Shown: positions 47,901 through 59,082, counted from the first letter of the stretch. The stretch: DNA of 64,000 nucleotides from Grimontia sedimenti (GCF_011045095.1 NZ_JAALDL010000018.1:18046-82045); one strand, 5' to 3'. A program made the numbers and translations. The notes: generated from the letters alone by a model not told the origin.

Positions 47901-48503
47901 ATGGACTTCGAACCTTTTGTATATCCCGATGCTAGGCTTATCGCCGGCGTTGATGAAGTCGGGCGGGGCCCTTTGGTGGGCGCAGTGGTAACGGCTGCTG
48001 TTATTCTCGATCCCAATAAGCCAATTGAAGGGCTGACCGACTCCAAAAAACTGACTGACAAAAAACGCGCAGTGCTCTTTGAGGAAATCAAACAAAAAGC
48101 ACTGGCTTGGTCATTAGGTCGCGCTGAACCGGAAGAGATTGATGACATCAATATTCTTTCTGCCACCATGCTGGCTATGGAGCGAGCAGTGGCTGGCTTA
48201 AACATCAAGCCGGACTTTATCTTGATTGATGGCAACCGTGTACCGAAGGGACTCAATATCCCTGCAGAGGCGGTCGTCAAAGGTGATTTGCGTGTGGCGG
48301 AAATCAGTGCTGCCTCCATTCTGGCCAAGGTTGTTCGAGACCGGGAAATGGAAGAGTTGGACGCGCAATACCCGCAATACGGCTTTGCCAAGCACAAAGG
48401 TTATCCAACTAAGGCGCATTTTGAAGCGCTTGCTGAACATGGTGCTATCCCCGAGCACCGAAAGAGCTTTAAACCTGTTAAGAACGCGCTCGGCATTGCA
48501 TAA
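47901..48503 (+). CDS. rnhB: Ribonuclease HII
   Basis: RNase HII nicks RNA-DNA hybrids and removes single ribonucleotides from DNA. The acidic active site begins in [16 protein letters not shown] (Asp and Glu, about residue 17-20). DGNRVPKGL near 111 carries the next Asp. [19 protein letters not shown] near 137 is the conserved C-terminal motif, with [11 protein letters not shown] after it. Length 200 aa (E. coli 198). The start is 4 bases after the lpxB stop, so the two are coupled. Confidence 0.96.
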   Translation: MDFEPFVYPDARLIAGVDEVGRGPLVGAVVTAAVILDPNKPIEGLTDSKKLTDKKRAVLFEEIKQKALAWSLGRAEPEEIDDINILSATMLAMERAVAGLNIKPDFILIDGNRVPKGLNIPAEAVVKGDLRVAEISAASILAKVVRDREMEELDAQYPQYGFAKHKGYPTKAHFEALAEHGAIPEHRKSFKPVKNALGIA

Positions 48504-48569
48504 TGTTTCGGGAGGGATTATCTCATTCCTCCCACATTCACAACAATAAATCAGTAACGTAAGAGTACT

Positions 48570-51500
48570 ATGTCAGACCCACGCTTTATTCACCTTCGTG
48601 TTCACAGTGACTTTTCTATGGTCGATGGCCTCGGCAAGGTGCCGCCATTGGTCAAAAAAGTGGCCGAGCTAGGCATGCCGGCGATGGCATTGACTGACTT
48701 TACTAACCTATGCGGCTTGGTGAAGTTCTATAACACGGCGCAGAGTACGGGTGTGAAACCGATTATCGGCGCTGACTTTAAAATGCAGACAGACGCTTTT
48801 GGTGAAGATCTCTGCCAAATTACTGTACTAGCTGCCAACAACATCGGTTATAAAAACCTTACGTTACTGATTTCGAAAGCCTATCTTCGGGGCCATGTCC
48901 AGCATCAACCTGTTATTGATCAGGATTGGCTGGTTGAGTTGAAAGAAGGCCTTATCATCCTTTCGGGTGGACGCCGGGGCGATCTGGGCAAAGCCCTACT
49001 CAAAGGTAACGCGGGTCTGGCTAATCAGTGCGCAGCCTTCTATCAAACTCATTTCCCTGATGCGTATTACATTGAATTAATGCGAACAGGGCGCCCGGAT
49101 GAAGAAGCTTACCTTCACTTCGCGCTAGATTTGGCGGCCGAACATGATCTTCCTGTTGTTGCGACCAATGAGGTGTGCTTCCTGACTGCGGATTTGTTTG
49201 ATGCCCATGAAATCCGCGTCGCGATTCATGATGGTTATACGCTTGAAGATCCCCGCCGTCCGAAAAACTACAGTCCTCAGCAGCATCTTCGTTCAGAAGA
49301 AGAAATGTGCGAGCTGTTCCATGACATTCCAGAAGCGCTGGCAAACACAGTAGAAATTGCCAAGCGCTGTAACGTCACCGTTCGCCTCAACGAATACTTC
49401 CTGCCCGCCTTCCCAACCGAAGGCATGGAAGAAACCGAATTTTTGGTGATGAAGTCGCGGGAAGGTTTGGAAGAGCGTCTGGAATTCCTGTTCCCGGATG
49501 AAGAAGAGCGCCTGAAGCGTCGACCTGAGTACGATGAGCGTCTTGAAGTCGAACTGGAAGTGATCAACAACATGGGTTTCCCCGGTTACTTCCTCATCGT
49601 TATGGAGTTCATCCAGTGGTCGAAAGACAACGCGATTCCTGTGGGGCCGGGCCGAGGTTCGGGTGCAGGCTCGCTGGTGGCCTATGCGCTTAAAATCACT
49701 GACCTTGATCCACTGGAATACGATCTGCTGTTTGAACGATTCCTGAACCCTGAACGTGTTTCCATGCCCGACTTTGACGTCGACTTCTGTATGGATAAAC
49801 GCGATCAGGTGATTGACCACGTTGCTGAAATGTATGGGCGTGATGCGGTGTCCCAGATCATTACCTTCGGTACCATGGCTGCCAAAGCGGTAATCCGTGA
49901 TGTGGGGCGCGTACTCGGTCACCCTTATGGTTTTGTCGACCGCATTTCTAAACTGGTGCCGCCCGATCCTGGGATGACATTGGAAAAAGCCTTTGTGGCA
50001 GAGCCACAGCTGGGTGAGATCTACGAAGCGGATGAAGAAGTCCGCGAGCTTATCGATACCTGCCGCATTCTGGAAGGCTGTACACGAAATGCCGGTAAGC
50101 ACGCGGGTGGGGTGGTTATCTCGCCAACCACCATTACCGATTTTGCTCCTATCTATGCTGATGCTGAAGGTCACTTCCCGGTTACCCAGTTCGATAAGAA
50201 TGACGTAGAAACCGCGGGCCTCGTGAAGTTTGACTTCTTGGGTCTGCGTACCCTGACCATCATCGATTGGGCTTTGGGACTGATTAATCCGCGCCTGGAG
50301 CGTAGCGGTCAGGAGCCGGTGCGTATCGAGTCTATTCCGCTCGAAGATGCTGCTTCATTCCGCGTACTGCAGAACTCAGAAACCACGGCGGTATTCCAGC
50401 TCGAATCACGGGGTATGAAAGAGCTAATCAAGCGCCTTCAACCTGACTGTTTCGAAGATATCATCGCACTGGTAGCTCTGTTCCGTCCCGGCCCTCTGCA
50501 ATCTGGCATGGTAGATAACTTTATCGACCGTAAGCACGGCCGCGAAGAGATCTCTTACCCTGATGCGACCTGGCAGCATGAGTCACTAAAAGAAATTCTG
50601 GATCCAACCTACGGCATCATTCTGTACCAAGAGCAGGTCATGCAGATTGCTCAGGTATTGTCTGGCTACACCCTGGGTGGAGCAGACATGCTCCGCCGTG
50701 CAATGGGTAAGAAAAAGCCAGAAGAGATGGCGAAGCAGCGCGCAACGTTTAAGAGCGGTGCAATCGCTAATGGTGTAGACGGTGAGCTGTCGATGAAGAT
50801 CTTCGACTTGGTGGAGAAATTCGCAGGTTACGGCTTCAACAAATCGCACTCTGCAGCCTACGCGTTGGTTTCCTATCAAACACTTTGGCTGAAAACTCAC
50901 TATCCGGCGGAATTCATGGCAGCGGTAATGACCGCGGATATGGATAACACCGACAAGATCGTTGGCCTGGTAGAAGAGTGTCGCCGCATGAAACTCACCA
51001 TGCTGCCACCGGATGTGAATGCGGGTCTATATCGATTCAACGTCAATGAAAAAGGCGAAATTGTTTACGGTATCGGGGCGATCAAAGGTGTGGGTGAAGC
51101 ACCAATCGAAAACATCATCAAAGCGCGTCAAGAGGGTGGTTACTTCCGCGATCTGTTCGATTTCTGCGCCCGCATCGACACCAAGAAGGTAAACAAGCGT
51201 GTGATTGAAAAACTGATTCAGTCAGGCGCAATGGACCGATTAGGCCCTCATCGTGCAGCTATGACGGCTTCTTTGGATGATGCGCTGAAATCAGCAAGCC
51301 AACACCACCAGGCCGAAGCGTTTGGTCAAACTGATATGTTCGGTGTACTCACTGATGCACCGGAAGAGGTGGAGCACAAATACGCGAAAGTGCCGCCATG
51401 GCCAGACAAAGTTTGGTTGGAAGGTGAGCGCGAAACGCTAGGGCTTTACTTAACAGGGCACCCGATCAACAGCTATGTGAAGGAGCTGAAGCATTATATT

Positions 51501-52049
51501 ACTTGGCGTCTCGAAGATGCCCACGCCACCAAACGTGATGTGGTATCAACAGTGGCTGGCCTTGTGATCGCTGCACGTGTGATGACCACTAAGCGAGGCA
51601 CCCGTATCGGTATCCTGACTTTGGATGACCGTTCGGGCCGCATGGAAGTGATGCTGTTCTCAGATGCGCTAGAAAAGTATCTGGATCTCATAGAAAAAGA
51701 CAGAATTTTGGTGGTATCGGGACAGGTCAGCTTTGATGACTTCAACGGTGGCCTTAAAATGTCGGCACGAGAAGTGCTTGATATATCCCAAGCGCGTGAA
51801 AAGTACCTGCGTGGTCTTGCTATCTCAGTGACCGACAGGCAAATTGATAACAAATTTTTTGAACGATTCAGTGAGATCCTGGAGCCGCACCGTGCAGGAA
51901 CGGTTCCGGTCAACCTTTACTACCAGCGTGACGATGCTCGCGCCAAGTTGGTCTTAGGTACAGAGTGGCGTATTACGCCAGACGACAAACTGATCGATGA
52001 TTTAAAAACGCTGCTCGGCGATAAACAGGTCGAGCTGGAATTTGATTGA
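48570..52049 (+). CDS. dnaE: DNA polymerase III alpha subunit
   Basis: DnaE is the replicative polymerase. The N-terminal PHP domain ([19 protein letters not shown]) covers about 1-280. The polymerase palm contains [15 protein letters not shown] with the catalytic Asp residues at about 400. [22 protein letters not shown]-type ([19 protein letters not shown]) near 755, helix-hairpin-helix and the OB domain near 1000 ([19 protein letters not shown]) follow. Length 1159 aa (E. coli 1160). A start at 48570 is preceded by GTAAGAG. It follows rnhB by 66 bases and accA by 60 bases. Confidence 0.97.
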   Translation: MSDPRFIHLRVHSDFSMVDGLGKVPPLVKKVAELGMPAMALTDFTNLCGLVKFYNTAQSTGVKPIIGADFKMQTDAFGEDLCQITVLAANNIGYKNLTLLISKAYLRGHVQHQPVIDQDWLVELKEGLIILSGGRRGDLGKALLKGNAGLANQCAAFYQTHFPDAYYIELMRTGRPDEEAYLHFALDLAAEHDLPVVATNEVCFLTADLFDAHEIRVAIHDGYTLEDPRRPKNYSPQQHLRSEEEMCELFHDIPEALANTVEIAKRCNVTVRLNEYFLPAFPTEGMEETEFLVMKSREGLEERLEFLFPDEEERLKRRPEYDERLEVELEVINNMGFPGYFLIVMEFIQWSKDNAIPVGPGRGSGAGSLVAYALKITDLDPLEYDLLFERFLNPERVSMPDFDVDFCMDKRDQVIDHVAEMYGRDAVSQIITFGTMAAKAVIRDVGRVLGHPYGFVDRISKLVPPDPGMTLEKAFVAEPQLGEIYEADEEVRELIDTCRILEGCTRNAGKHAGGVVISPTTITDFAPIYADAEGHFPVTQFDKNDVETAGLVKFDFLGLRTLTIIDWALGLINPRLERSGQEPVRIESIPLEDAASFRVLQNSETTAVFQLESRGMKELIKRLQPDCFEDIIALVALFRPGPLQSGMVDNFIDRKHGREEISYPDATWQHESLKEILDPTYGIILYQEQVMQIAQVLSGYTLGGADMLRRAMGKKKPEEMAKQRATFKSGAIANGVDGELSMKIFDLVEKFAGYGFNKSHSAAYALVSYQTLWLKTHYPAEFMAAVMTADMDNTDKIVGLVEECRRMKLTMLPPDVNAGLYRFNVNEKGEIVYGIGAIKGVGEAPIENIIKARQEGGYFRDLFDFCARIDTKKVNKRVIEKLIQSGAMDRLGPHRAAMTASLDDALKSASQHHQAEAFGQTDMFGVLTDAPEEVEHKYAKVPPWPDKVWLEGERETLGLYLTGHPINSYVKELKHYITWRLEDAHATKRDVVSTVAGLVIAARVMTTKRGTRIGILTLDDRSGRMEVMLFSDALEKYLDLIEKDRILVVSGQVSFDDFNGGLKMSAREVLDISQAREKYLRGLAISVTDRQIDNKFFERFSEILEPHRAGTVPVNLYYQRDDARAKLVLGTEWRITPDDKLIDDLKTLLGDKQVELEFD

Positions 52050-52109
52050 TACTAAGGCCCTGCCAGGAATGAGCGGGGCTATGTTATTACTTAACAGGAT
52101 TCTTTCTCT

Positions 52110-53072
52110 ATGAGTCTTAATTTCCTTGAATTTGAACAGCCAATCGCGGAATTGGAAGCAAAAATCGAAGCCTTGCGTGTAGTGTCCAAGCGTGGCGACG
52201 AAGCTGAGGCTGTCAACCTGGACAAAGAAATCGAGCAATTGGAGACCAAAAGCACTGAGCTGACGAAGAAAATCTTCAGCGATCTGGGTGCTTGGCAGGT
52301 TGCACAGCTGGCACGTCATCCGCGTCGTCCATATACACTGGACTACGCGGATCTGATCTTCACTGAATTTGAAGAGCTGGCAGGCGATCGCGCATATGCA
52401 GATGACAAAGCAATTGTTGGTGGTATGGCGCGAATTGATGGCCGTCCAGTGATGATTATCGGCCATCAGAAAGGCCGTGAAACCCGCGAAAAAGTGATTC
52501 GTAACTTCGGTATGCCAAAGCCGGAAGGTTACCGCAAAGCGCTGCGCCTGATGAAAATGGCAGAGCGTTTCAAGATGCCAATCATTACCTTTATTGACAC
52601 CGCAGGCGCATACCCTGGTGTGGGTGCTGAAGAGCGTGGCCAGTCTGAAGCAATTGCACGCAACCTGAAAGAGATGGCAGGTCTGACGGTGCCGGTTATC
52701 GTTAACGTGGTTGGCGAAGGCGGTTCGGGTGGTGCACTGGCAATAGGTGTGGGCGACTACGTGAACATGCTGCAGTACTCCACCTACTCGGTGATTTCGC
52801 CGGAAGGTTGTGCATCAATCCTGTGGCGTGATTCAGACAAAGCGCCACAAGCCGCTGAAGCAATGGGCATGACTGCACCTCGCCTGAAAGAGCTGGGTCT
52901 TATCGATAACATCATCGAAGAGCCGATGGGCGGTGCACACCGTGATTTCGCGAAAACCGCAGAAAGCATCAAAGCACTGCTGGTGGGCCAGTTGGAAGAA
53001 CTGGCACAGTTAGATGCAGATAATCTGCGCGAGCGTCGTTATCAGCGTCTACTGAGCTACGGTTACTGCTAA
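52110..53072 (+). CDS. accA: Acetyl-CoA carboxylase carboxyltransferase subunit alpha
   Basis: AccA, with AccD, transfers carboxyl from biotin to acetyl-CoA, giving malonyl-CoA. The N-terminal coil [18 protein letters not shown] precedes the core with [24 protein letters not shown] (about 165) and [15 protein letters not shown] (about 205). Length 320 aa (E. coli 319). GATTCTTTCT lies before ATG 52110 (weak ribosome site). It ends at a terminator. In E. coli, ldcC and yaeR lie between accA and tilS; here they do not. Confidence 0.97.
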   Translation: MSLNFLEFEQPIAELEAKIEALRVVSKRGDEAEAVNLDKEIEQLETKSTELTKKIFSDLGAWQVAQLARHPRRPYTLDYADLIFTEFEELAGDRAYADDKAIVGGMARIDGRPVMIIGHQKGRETREKVIRNFGMPKPEGYRKALRLMKMAERFKMPIITFIDTAGAYPGVGAEERGQSEAIARNLKEMAGLTVPVIVNVVGEGGSGGALAIGVGDYVNMLQYSTYSVISPEGCASILWRDSDKAPQAAEAMGMTAPRLKELGLIDNIIEEPMGGAHRDFAKTAESIKALLVGQLEELAQLDADNLRERRYQRLLSYGYC

Positions 53073-53088
53073 GCAAACCGATTGATTT

Positions 53089-53115
53089 AAAAAGGGCCAA
53101 ATGGCCCTTTTTTCG
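53089..53115 (+). terminator. Terminator after accA
   Basis: AAAGGGCC/GGCCCTTT stem with AAAT loop (53091-53110), then TTTCG, 16 bases after the accA stop. Confidence 0.85.
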
Positions 53116-53160
53116 TATGTGATGCTATGATTCGAAAAAATCGTCTTTCTCGAAGTGTCT

Positions 53161-54492
53161 ATGCTGTTCTCCCAGTTTGAAAATGTCCTCGATAGATACA
53201 CGCCAGTACCCCGCCAGATCGTGCTGGCTTTCAGTGGCGGCGTGGATTCACGCGTAATGCTCGATTTGCTCGCCACTTATCGGGACATTCATCCCCAGCA
53301 CGCCTATTTGGTGGTTCATGTTCATCATGGTTTGAGCCCAAATGCAGATGATTGGATGGCACAATGTGAACGTTGGGCCACTGAAGCTGACTTTGCGTTT
53401 AAGGGAATTCGGGTGATCTTGAACCATCAAGGCGAAAGCCTTGAGAAAGCTGCCAGAGAGGCACGCTACCAGGCCATTTTGAACTCAGTAGATGACAATG
53501 CACTGGTATTGACCGGTCAGCATGCCGATGATCAGGCCGAAACTTTTTTACTGGCGCTTAAACGTGGTAGTGGCCCTGCGGGGTTAGCTGCTATGCCAGA
53601 AACCCGTCCAATGCAACATGCCGTGTTATGCCGTCCCTTACTTGAGGCAAACAGAAAAGCCATTGAGGAATATGCTGAATCTCAGGGGCTTATCTGGATA
53701 GAAGACGAAAGCAATCTGGATAGTCGGTTTGACCGTAACTTTATCAGACAAGAATGGCTCCCCATGGCTTCAGAGCGATGGCCGGGTTTAGTCAAAGCGA
53801 TTAACCGTACTGCTCTGCATTGTGCGGAGCAGGAAACCCTGCTTGATGAACTGTTGGTTCAATACGATGCTGAAGTGGTGGGAACTGACGGCAGTTTGAA
53901 CATCGATAAGACAAAAGAATACTCGCTGATATTACAAAGCGCGTTGGTCAGGCGCTGGTTAAAGCGTGTCGGCAGACTATCTTTGTCTAAAGCGCAGCTT
54001 GAGCAAGTGTTTTCATCCGTCATAAACGCAGGGTCTGACGCCAATCCAGTTTTCAAAGTGGCTCAAGGCGAAGTGCGCAGATATCAAGGAAAGCTCTGGT
54101 TTGTCGCGCCTTATCAGGATGTCTCGAACTGGACAGCGTCATTGGTGGTGAACAGAAAGATTTCATTGCCCGATAACCTTGGGGAGCTGGAGATAGTGTC
54201 TGCGCAGAGCAATGAGCACGTTAACAGGATTCGTGCGCCTAGAAAGGATGAAGAAATAAGTGTTGGCTTTGACCCTGAAGGCTTGTTTGCCCGACCTGCA
54301 GGCAGGCAAGGGAAGCGGAAACTCAAAAAGCTTTTTCAGGAATATGGTGTCCCGAGCTGGCTCCGTCGAAGAACGCCTATCTTGTTCTATGGAGAGACGA
54401 TAGCTGCTGTCGGTGACCTGTTTGTTTGCGAAGACTATGTGGGCGATGAGTGTGAGCTTGTCTGGCACAAATGTCATACATTAAATGCGTGA
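53161..54492 (+). CDS. tilS: tRNA(Ile)-lysidine synthetase
   Basis: TilS joins lysine to C34 of the CAU-anticodon tRNA-Ile so that it reads AUA. The PP-loop ATPase motif is FSGGVDSRVMLDLL (residues about 23-36). It is followed by VHVHHGLSPNADDW and the C-terminal tRNA-binding domain. The substrate-recognition region GQHADDQAETFLLALKRGSGP (about 122) is conserved. ATG 53161 is chosen; GTG 53155 is an in-frame alternative. Length 443 aa (E. coli 432). It is downstream of the accA terminator, so it has its own promoter in the 88-base gap. Confidence 0.93.
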   Translation: MLFSQFENVLDRYTPVPRQIVLAFSGGVDSRVMLDLLATYRDIHPQHAYLVVHVHHGLSPNADDWMAQCERWATEADFAFKGIRVILNHQGESLEKAAREARYQAILNSVDDNALVLTGQHADDQAETFLLALKRGSGPAGLAAMPETRPMQHAVLCRPLLEANRKAIEEYAESQGLIWIEDESNLDSRFDRNFIRQEWLPMASERWPGLVKAINRTALHCAEQETLLDELLVQYDAEVVGTDGSLNIDKTKEYSLILQSALVRRWLKRVGRLSLSKAQLEQVFSSVINAGSDANPVFKVAQGEVRRYQGKLWFVAPYQDVSNWTASLVVNRKISLPDNLGELEIVSAQSNEHVNRIRAPRKDEEISVGFDPEGLFARPAGRQGKRKLKKLFQEYGVPSWLRRRTPILFYGETIAAVGDLFVCEDYVGDECELVWHKCHTLNA

Positions 54493-54548
54493 ATAGCTTT
54501 TACGTGCAACAATTTAACAAAACTGGAAAACAATAAAGCGAGGAAGCG

Positions 54549-54860
54549 ATGAAACAACTGTTACCTTTAGGTCTGGCTGCCATGATGATGGCTGCGCCCT
54601 CATTTGCTGCAGGAGATGCAGAAGCAGGTAAAGCCAAAGCAGCAATTTGTGCAGCATGCCATGGAGCAAATGGTATTGCGCTGATCCCAGGCTACCCAAA
54701 TCTTGCTGGCCAGAATGAGCAATATCTGGTTTCGGCGTTGAAAGCATACAAAAACGGTGAGCGCACTGGCGCGCAAGCGATGATCATGAAGCCTCAGGCA
54801 GACATGCTGAGTGATGCTGATATGGCGAATCTGGCTGCGTACTTTGCACAGATGAAATAG
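54549..54860 (+). CDS. Small periplasmic c-type cytochrome
   Basis: The 103-residue protein has a signal peptide ([15 protein letters not shown], about 6-21) and a mature part with one haem-binding CAACH (about 35-39). The distal Met is likely in [12 protein letters not shown] near the C-terminus. The fold and size match the class I cytochrome c-553 type. It would carry electrons in the periplasm. AGCGAGGAAGCG upstream holds the ribosome site. The partners are unknown, and no oxidase gene lies near it. Confidence 0.88.
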   Translation: MKQLLPLGLAAMMMAAPSFAAGDAEAGKAKAAICAACHGANGIALIPGYPNLAGQNEQYLVSALKAYKNGERTGAQAMIMKPQADMLSDADMANLAAYFAQMK

Positions 54861-54880
54861 TCGCTCCGACAAATAAAAAT

Positions 54881-54912
54881 TGAAAGCCACGGACTATACC
54901 GTGGCTTTTTTA
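54881..54912 (+). terminator. Terminator after the cytochrome gene
   Basis: AAAGCCACGG/CCGTGGCTTT stem with a 6-base loop (54883-54908), then TTTT. Confidence 0.88.
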
Positions 54913-55071
54913 TGCCTGACAGTTGGTTGAAGAAGATAATTGGCTAACGACAGATCGCAACATTTAATTTTGCTTGATTGTTTTTTGCTCGATCAAACTT
55001 TCTGCTATTGAAGTAAAATTCAGGTTTTACTATCGTACTAGCTCACTGATACATTGTGAGAGGTTAAAACA

Positions 55072-56421
55072 ATGGCAGCAGGACGCGAACACTTTAGTTC
55101 CAGACTCGGTTTCGTATTAGCAGCAGCAGGTGCTGCAGTGGGTCTGGGCAATATCTGGGGATTCCCAACGCAAGCAGCAAGTAACGGTGGTGGTGCCTTT
55201 CTTTTAGTCTACCTTTTGATGATCCTCATCGTTGCCTACCCTATGCTGGTGGTTGAGATGGCGATTGGCCGTCATGGTCAGGCAAACCCGATCGACAGCA
55301 TGAGAAAGCTGGGACGATCTCCGTTATCAAAAACGCTTGGTGGTGGTGTAGGCCTTGTCGGCCTGATGGTGCCTTGTCTGGTTTTGGCTTTTTATAGCAT
55401 CGTCGGTGGCTGGCTAATTTCTTACTTGCTTGCCGCAGGTGCAGAGCTCGTTGGGCTTCATGACGCTGCAATCTGGTTGAAGGGCTTCTCGGTTGAGCGA
55501 AACCTTTTGGGCGCGGGTCTTTTCTATCTGCTGACCATCTTGATTGTTCAGGCTGGTGTGAAAGAAGGTATCGAGAAATGGTCAACACGCCTGATGCCAG
55601 CACTCTTCATTCTGTTCGCTGTGCTTTTCATTTACGTGATGACATTGCCGGGGGCCACTGAAGGTTTGGCACACTACCTCATCCCTGACTTTTCCAAAGT
55701 AATGGATAGTGATCTTATTCTGGCGGCGATGGGGCAGGGTTTCTTCTCTCTGACCATTGGCGGCTGTTCCATGTTGATTTACGGTTCGTACCTTAGCCGC
55801 AAAGAGAACCTGCCAAAAATGGCGCTGAATGTCACCCTGGTGGATACCGCCGTGGCGGTGATTGCTGGCCTGGTTATCTTGCCTGCCATGTTTGCAGCCA
55901 TGCGTCAGGGCGTAGAGATCTTCGATGCCAACGGTGCCCTAATTAGCTCATCAACGCTGGTGTTTGATGTGCTGCCGATGCTGTTTCAAGGGCTTGGTGT
56001 CGTCGGGACATTGGTTGCCTTTGTCTTTTTCTTACTGATGACGATTGCGGCGCTAACCTCCTCAATCTCTATGCTTGAATGTCCTGTTGCGCTAATGAGC
56101 GAGCGCCTTGGTACTCAACGCTCAACTGCCAGCTGGTTGTTGGGTGGTGTTATCGCTGCTTTCAGTGCGGTGATAGTGTTTAACTTTGGCGAGCTGTTTG
56201 GTCTGGTTGCGACGATCGCGACACAATACTTCCAGCCAATAGCGGCACTGTTGTTCTGTCTGTATGGCGGTTGGGTGTGGAAGCGTACCCAGAAGCTCAA
56301 GGAGCTTCGTCAGGGCTATGACGATATAGAGCTAGGTCTGTTCTGGAAAGTTTGGCCTTTGTATGTGAAATTTGTTTGTCCGGTTCTGGTTATTGCAGTG
56401 ATTTGGATGTCGCTGGTTTAA
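55072..56421 (+). CDS. Sodium-dependent amino-acid/neurotransmitter-type symporter (NSS family)
   Basis: A 449-residue integral membrane protein with about 11 hydrophobic helices. It has the NSS signature RLGFVLAAAGAAVGLGNIWGFP (helix 1 with the broken segment GAAVGLGNIWGF that binds sodium and substrate), and GGGAFLLVYLL in helix 2. The C-terminal part has LTSSISMLE. It belongs to the LeuT fold and should import a solute with sodium; the substrate cannot be told. It is preceded by 163 bases after the previous terminator and followed by one at 56447. Confidence 0.9.
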   Translation: MAAGREHFSSRLGFVLAAAGAAVGLGNIWGFPTQAASNGGGAFLLVYLLMILIVAYPMLVVEMAIGRHGQANPIDSMRKLGRSPLSKTLGGGVGLVGLMVPCLVLAFYSIVGGWLISYLLAAGAELVGLHDAAIWLKGFSVERNLLGAGLFYLLTILIVQAGVKEGIEKWSTRLMPALFILFAVLFIYVMTLPGATEGLAHYLIPDFSKVMDSDLILAAMGQGFFSLTIGGCSMLIYGSYLSRKENLPKMALNVTLVDTAVAVIAGLVILPAMFAAMRQGVEIFDANGALISSSTLVFDVLPMLFQGLGVVGTLVAFVFFLLMTIAALTSSISMLECPVALMSERLGTQRSTASWLLGGVIAAFSAVIVFNFGELFGLVATIATQYFQPIAALLFCLYGGWVWKRTQKLKELRQGYDDIELGLFWKVWPLYVKFVCPVLVIAVIWMSLV

Positions 56422-56444
56422 ACCTTATCAAGTAAACAGAAACA

Positions 56445-56474
56445 AGAAACGGAAGCCATCGTGCTTCCGTTTCC
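56445..56474. terminator. Terminator after the symporter gene
   Basis: AAACGGAAGC/GCTTCCGTTT stem (56447-56472), loop of six bases, then TTTCC shortly. The DUF4250 gene converges from the right and may share it. Confidence 0.8.
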
Positions 56475-56491
56475 ATTGAGTGTTGATGCGA

Positions 56492-56680
56492 TTAGCGGAA
56501 CTGGTTTTGATCAGCCATGTACTCGAAACCCGCAGTGGCAAGTTTTGCTTTCAGGGCTTCAGCATCAATATCGAAGTACTTCACCAACTCTTCCAAAGAA
56601 GAAAAATCGTCTCGCAACTTCATGTTCACGATACTCATCAGCATGATGGTATCCATGCCTTCAAAGTTATTGAGATCCAT
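56492..56680 (-). CDS. DUF4250 small protein (62 aa)
   Basis: The sequence [20 protein letters not shown] is characteristic of DUF4250, with a C-terminal FDIDAEALKAKLATAGFEY. It is soluble, with no Cys. The start overlaps the yaeP stop by one base (TAATG), with GAGGA upstream inside yaeP. It is therefore translated together with yaeP. The function is unknown. Confidence 0.88.
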   Translation of the reverse strand: MDLNNFEGMDTIMLMSIVNMKLRDDFSSLEELVKYFDIDAEALKAKLATAGFEYMADQNQFR

Positions 56681-56886
56681 TATGCGTCCTCGTGGTCACT
56701 GATCAGCAGGTTAGCGGCGGCGAAAGCGGCTTGCTCACGCTTTTCTTCGGGAATCGTTTCATCAGACGCCACAGCATCCAAAGCGCGAACAGCGCAGGCG
56801 ATAGCCTTAGGAATATAACCTTGTTCGCCACTGCCAATTTCAGAATAACGCTGACGGACCAAATCACAACAATCGTAGACTTTCAT
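56680..56886 (-). CDS. yaeP: UPF0253 protein YaeP
   Basis: The 68-residue protein matches Yae[22 protein letters not shown] near the start and [15 protein letters not shown] at the end. The start at 56886 is set by AAGGAG 8 bases upstream; the in-frame ATG at 56925 would place that site in the gene. In E. coli yaeP also lies near tilS (tilS-rof-yaeP-yaeQ). Function unknown. Overlaps DUF4250 by one base. Confidence 0.9.
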   Translation of the reverse strand: MKVYDCCDLVRQRYSEIGSGEQGYIPKAIACAVRALDAVASDETIPEEKREQAAFAAANLLISDHEDA

Positions 56887-56967
56887 AGCCACTCCTTGAA
56901 AAAAACTGTAGCCAATATAACGCAAAAAGGCTCCGCAATGGAGCCTGAAAGCATGATGAAACGTGGC

Positions 56968-57828
56968 TTAGCGGCGTTTATGTTTATTGCGGTACATACC
57001 GCGGTCGGCGCGTTCAAACATGGAAACATTACTGTCTCCTTGACGGTATGCCGAGCAACCCACAGAGCTGGAAATATTGTGCGCAGTCAGCAGTGGATCT
57101 TTTGCGATAAGGGATTTCAAACGCTCATTGACCAACTGTGCCGATTCGCGTGTTGCCGGCGTCAGGATAACCGCGAATTCGTCACCGCCTAAACGGTAAC
57201 AACGATCTGAGGCGCGAATGGCTTCTTTTAGTAGCAAAGAGAAACGGCGCAGCACTTTATCACCATCAAGGTGGCCGTAAGTGTCGTTGACCTGCTTGAA
57301 GTTATCCATATCGAATATCATCAGGATGAGGCCGTGATCATTTCGTTCTGTCATCGCAATCGACTGGCGAAGATCTTGCTCAAAACTGGTTCGGTTGTTT
57401 AATCCAGTTAAACTATCAAGCAGTGCGAGGTTACGAACACGGTTGTATTCAATGGCGTTGCTTAGAGGGCCTGCAAGCAGACGGTGGTAGGTGTGAATAA
57501 GTGCTATTTCATCATCATCAAGCTTATAAGGCGTGCTGTACTGGAGCATGCCCAAAGAGTTATTCGCGAACTTGAGTGAGAAGGTTTGTCGATATTCAGA
57601 AGTGCCACCTCGGCGAACAATGTGGGAGATTTCGTCATGCTCCCAAATCAGACGGGTGATATCGATTTGCTTTTCCAGCTCCCGCGTGAACACTTCGAAT
57701 AAGGCATCGATTTCCAGACGTCCCTGAAGCTTCTGTAACACCATTAAGCGCTGATCAGCACCCAGCGGAACACGGCGAGATTGAATCGCCGCTTTTTTAA
57801 TCTGTTCCAGTTGAGTGCTCGTCGACAT
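56968..57828 (-). CDS. Diguanylate cyclase (GGDEF protein)
   Basis: The C-terminal half (about 130-286) is a GGDEF domain with DSLTGLNNRTSFEQDLRQ, FDMDNFKQVND, HLDGDKVLRRF and RLGGDEFAVIL. RASD five residues before GGDEF is the I-site for feedback by c-di-GMP. The N-terminal about 130 residues are a soluble domain with no clear family; it may be a GAF-like sensor. No membrane segment. It would make c-di-GMP in the cytoplasm. Its gene is alone in its unit, followed by yaeP after 81 bases. Confidence 0.92.
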   Translation of the reverse strand: MSTSTQLEQIKKAAIQSRRVPLGADQRLMVLQKLQGRLEIDALFEVFTRELEKQIDITRLIWEHDEISHIVRRGGTSEYRQTFSLKFANNSLGMLQYSTPYKLDDDEIALIHTYHRLLAGPLSNAIEYNRVRNLALLDSLTGLNNRTSFEQDLRQSIAMTERNDHGLILMIFDMDNFKQVNDTYGHLDGDKVLRRFSLLLKEAIRASDRCYRLGGDEFAVILTPATRESAQLVNERLKSLIAKDPLLTAHNISSSVGCSAYRQGDSNVSMFERADRGMYRNKHKRR

Positions 57829-57930
57829 TACTTCAGAAACCTATAACTATCACTGTTTATGCTTTAAACAACAAAAGCAAAAAGCGTTCCAGTTTTGGTG
57901 GAGCTTCTGTGCTTCTTCAGTGAGCAGGGA

Positions 57931-59082
57931 TTACTCGTCAGAGAGAAAGGCTGCTAAATCGGATCGACGATTCTGAGCGTCTTGATAGCCCATGTCAATT
58001 AAGTGGTTGATATATTTCGGCTCAAACAGCAGATAACTGGTGATGGCCGCATCTTCAACAGGACTGATGCCTAGAACTCTCATCAGACCTCTTACTGCAG
58101 TAGGCATATGACAATAGTAGCGCTCAACCAAAGGTTCAAAAGGTTCAGAAGGTGAAAGGTGGAAGGCATCGACTTGCCGCAGTGCCAATTTTTCAGCTTT
58201 AGATTTTGCCATGGCGCCGACCAGAGCATTCATGCGCTCTAAATGTTCAAGGTCAGCGGAAAGCGTGTCAGCAAAAATGGCATCCATTAAGTGCCCACCC
58301 AAACTCGCCAAGCCAGGAGCTTGTGCAAGGGCATGATTTTTCTGAGAACGTTTAGGGTTCAAGTCGATAATCAAAACTTTATCAGCCCCCATTTTCAATG
58401 CGGGTCGGAGCGGGGCGATTTGGTGAACAGAACCATCACCGTAATAGTTGTGCCCGATTTGTGAAGCAGGAAAAACGATAGGGATGGCAGAAGACGCCAG
58501 CAAGTGCTCAGTCGTTATCTGGCAAGGAATACCGATAGCGCGGGAGCGCGTCCAGGGTTCAATGCAAGATTGCCCTTGATAGAAGGTCACGGATTTACTG
58601 GTCTGGTAGTTTGAGGCAGTAATGGCGAGCCCTCTTAAATTCCCCGCAAGAATTTGATGCTCTATCTTACTGTAATTCAATACATTATTAAGCAACCCTC
58701 GCAGTGGCCGATTATCGAGAAGGCCAAAGGGAGGCGCGCAGTGATAGTTGGCTTGCATGCGGGCAAAGCCTTGTCTGCCGATATGATGAAACATGCCTGA
58801 AAAGGAGCTTTGGAAAACATCCTTAGTTGTCAGGTTGGCCCAAAGCCAAGACAGTTTTTTGACGCCGAGTCGAAAACATGACGTATGACAGGCAAGAGAG
58901 GTGGCATTCAACGCACCGGCAGACGTACCACAGTAAATGGTAAAGGGGCTGTGATGCACCCGTGGATACCATTCAGCGATCGCCTTCAACACGCCAATCT
59001 GATACGCCGCGCGCGCACCGCCACCCGTGAGTAAAAGGGCGGTGGTTTTGCGGGGAATATTGGAGCGTGCGCTGGACGCCAT
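57931..59082 (-). CDS. Patatin-like phospholipase
   Basis: A 383-residue lipid acyl hydrolase of the patatin fold. LLLTGGGARAAYQIGVLKA gives the glycine-rich oxyanion hole near residue 20. The nucleophile Ser is in GTSAGALNA (about 51). The dyad Asp is in GDGSVHQIAPLRPA (about 210). No signal peptide is seen, so it may act inside the cell or be anchored otherwise; a patatin-like family is often membrane-associated. The gene is divergent from the response-regulator gene. The physiological lipid is unknown. Confidence 0.9.
   Translation of the reverse strand: MASSARSNIPRKTTALLLTGGGARAAYQIGVLKAIAEWYPRVHHSPFTIYCGTSAGALNATSLACHTSCFRLGVKKLSWLWANLTTKDVFQSSFSGMFHHIGRQGFARMQANYHCAPPFGLLDNRPLRGLLNNVLNYSKIEHQILAGNLRGLAITASNYQTSKSVTFYQGQSCIEPWTRSRAIGIPCQITTEHLLASSAIPIVFPASQIGHNYYGDGSVHQIAPLRPALKMGADKVLIIDLNPKRSQKNHALAQAPGLASLGGHLMDAIFADTLSADLEHLERMNALVGAMAKSKAEKLALRQVDAFHLSPSEPFEPLVERYYCHMPTAVRGLMRVLGISPVEDAAITSYLLFEPKYINHLIDMGYQDAQNRRSDLAAFLSDE

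Noticed and set aside
49293-50174. A 293-codon open frame on the minus strand
   Set aside because: It lies entirely inside dnaE in the opposite strand, encodes an implausible composition (many His, Phe, Arg) and has no homology I recognise; it is a shadow of the coding bias.
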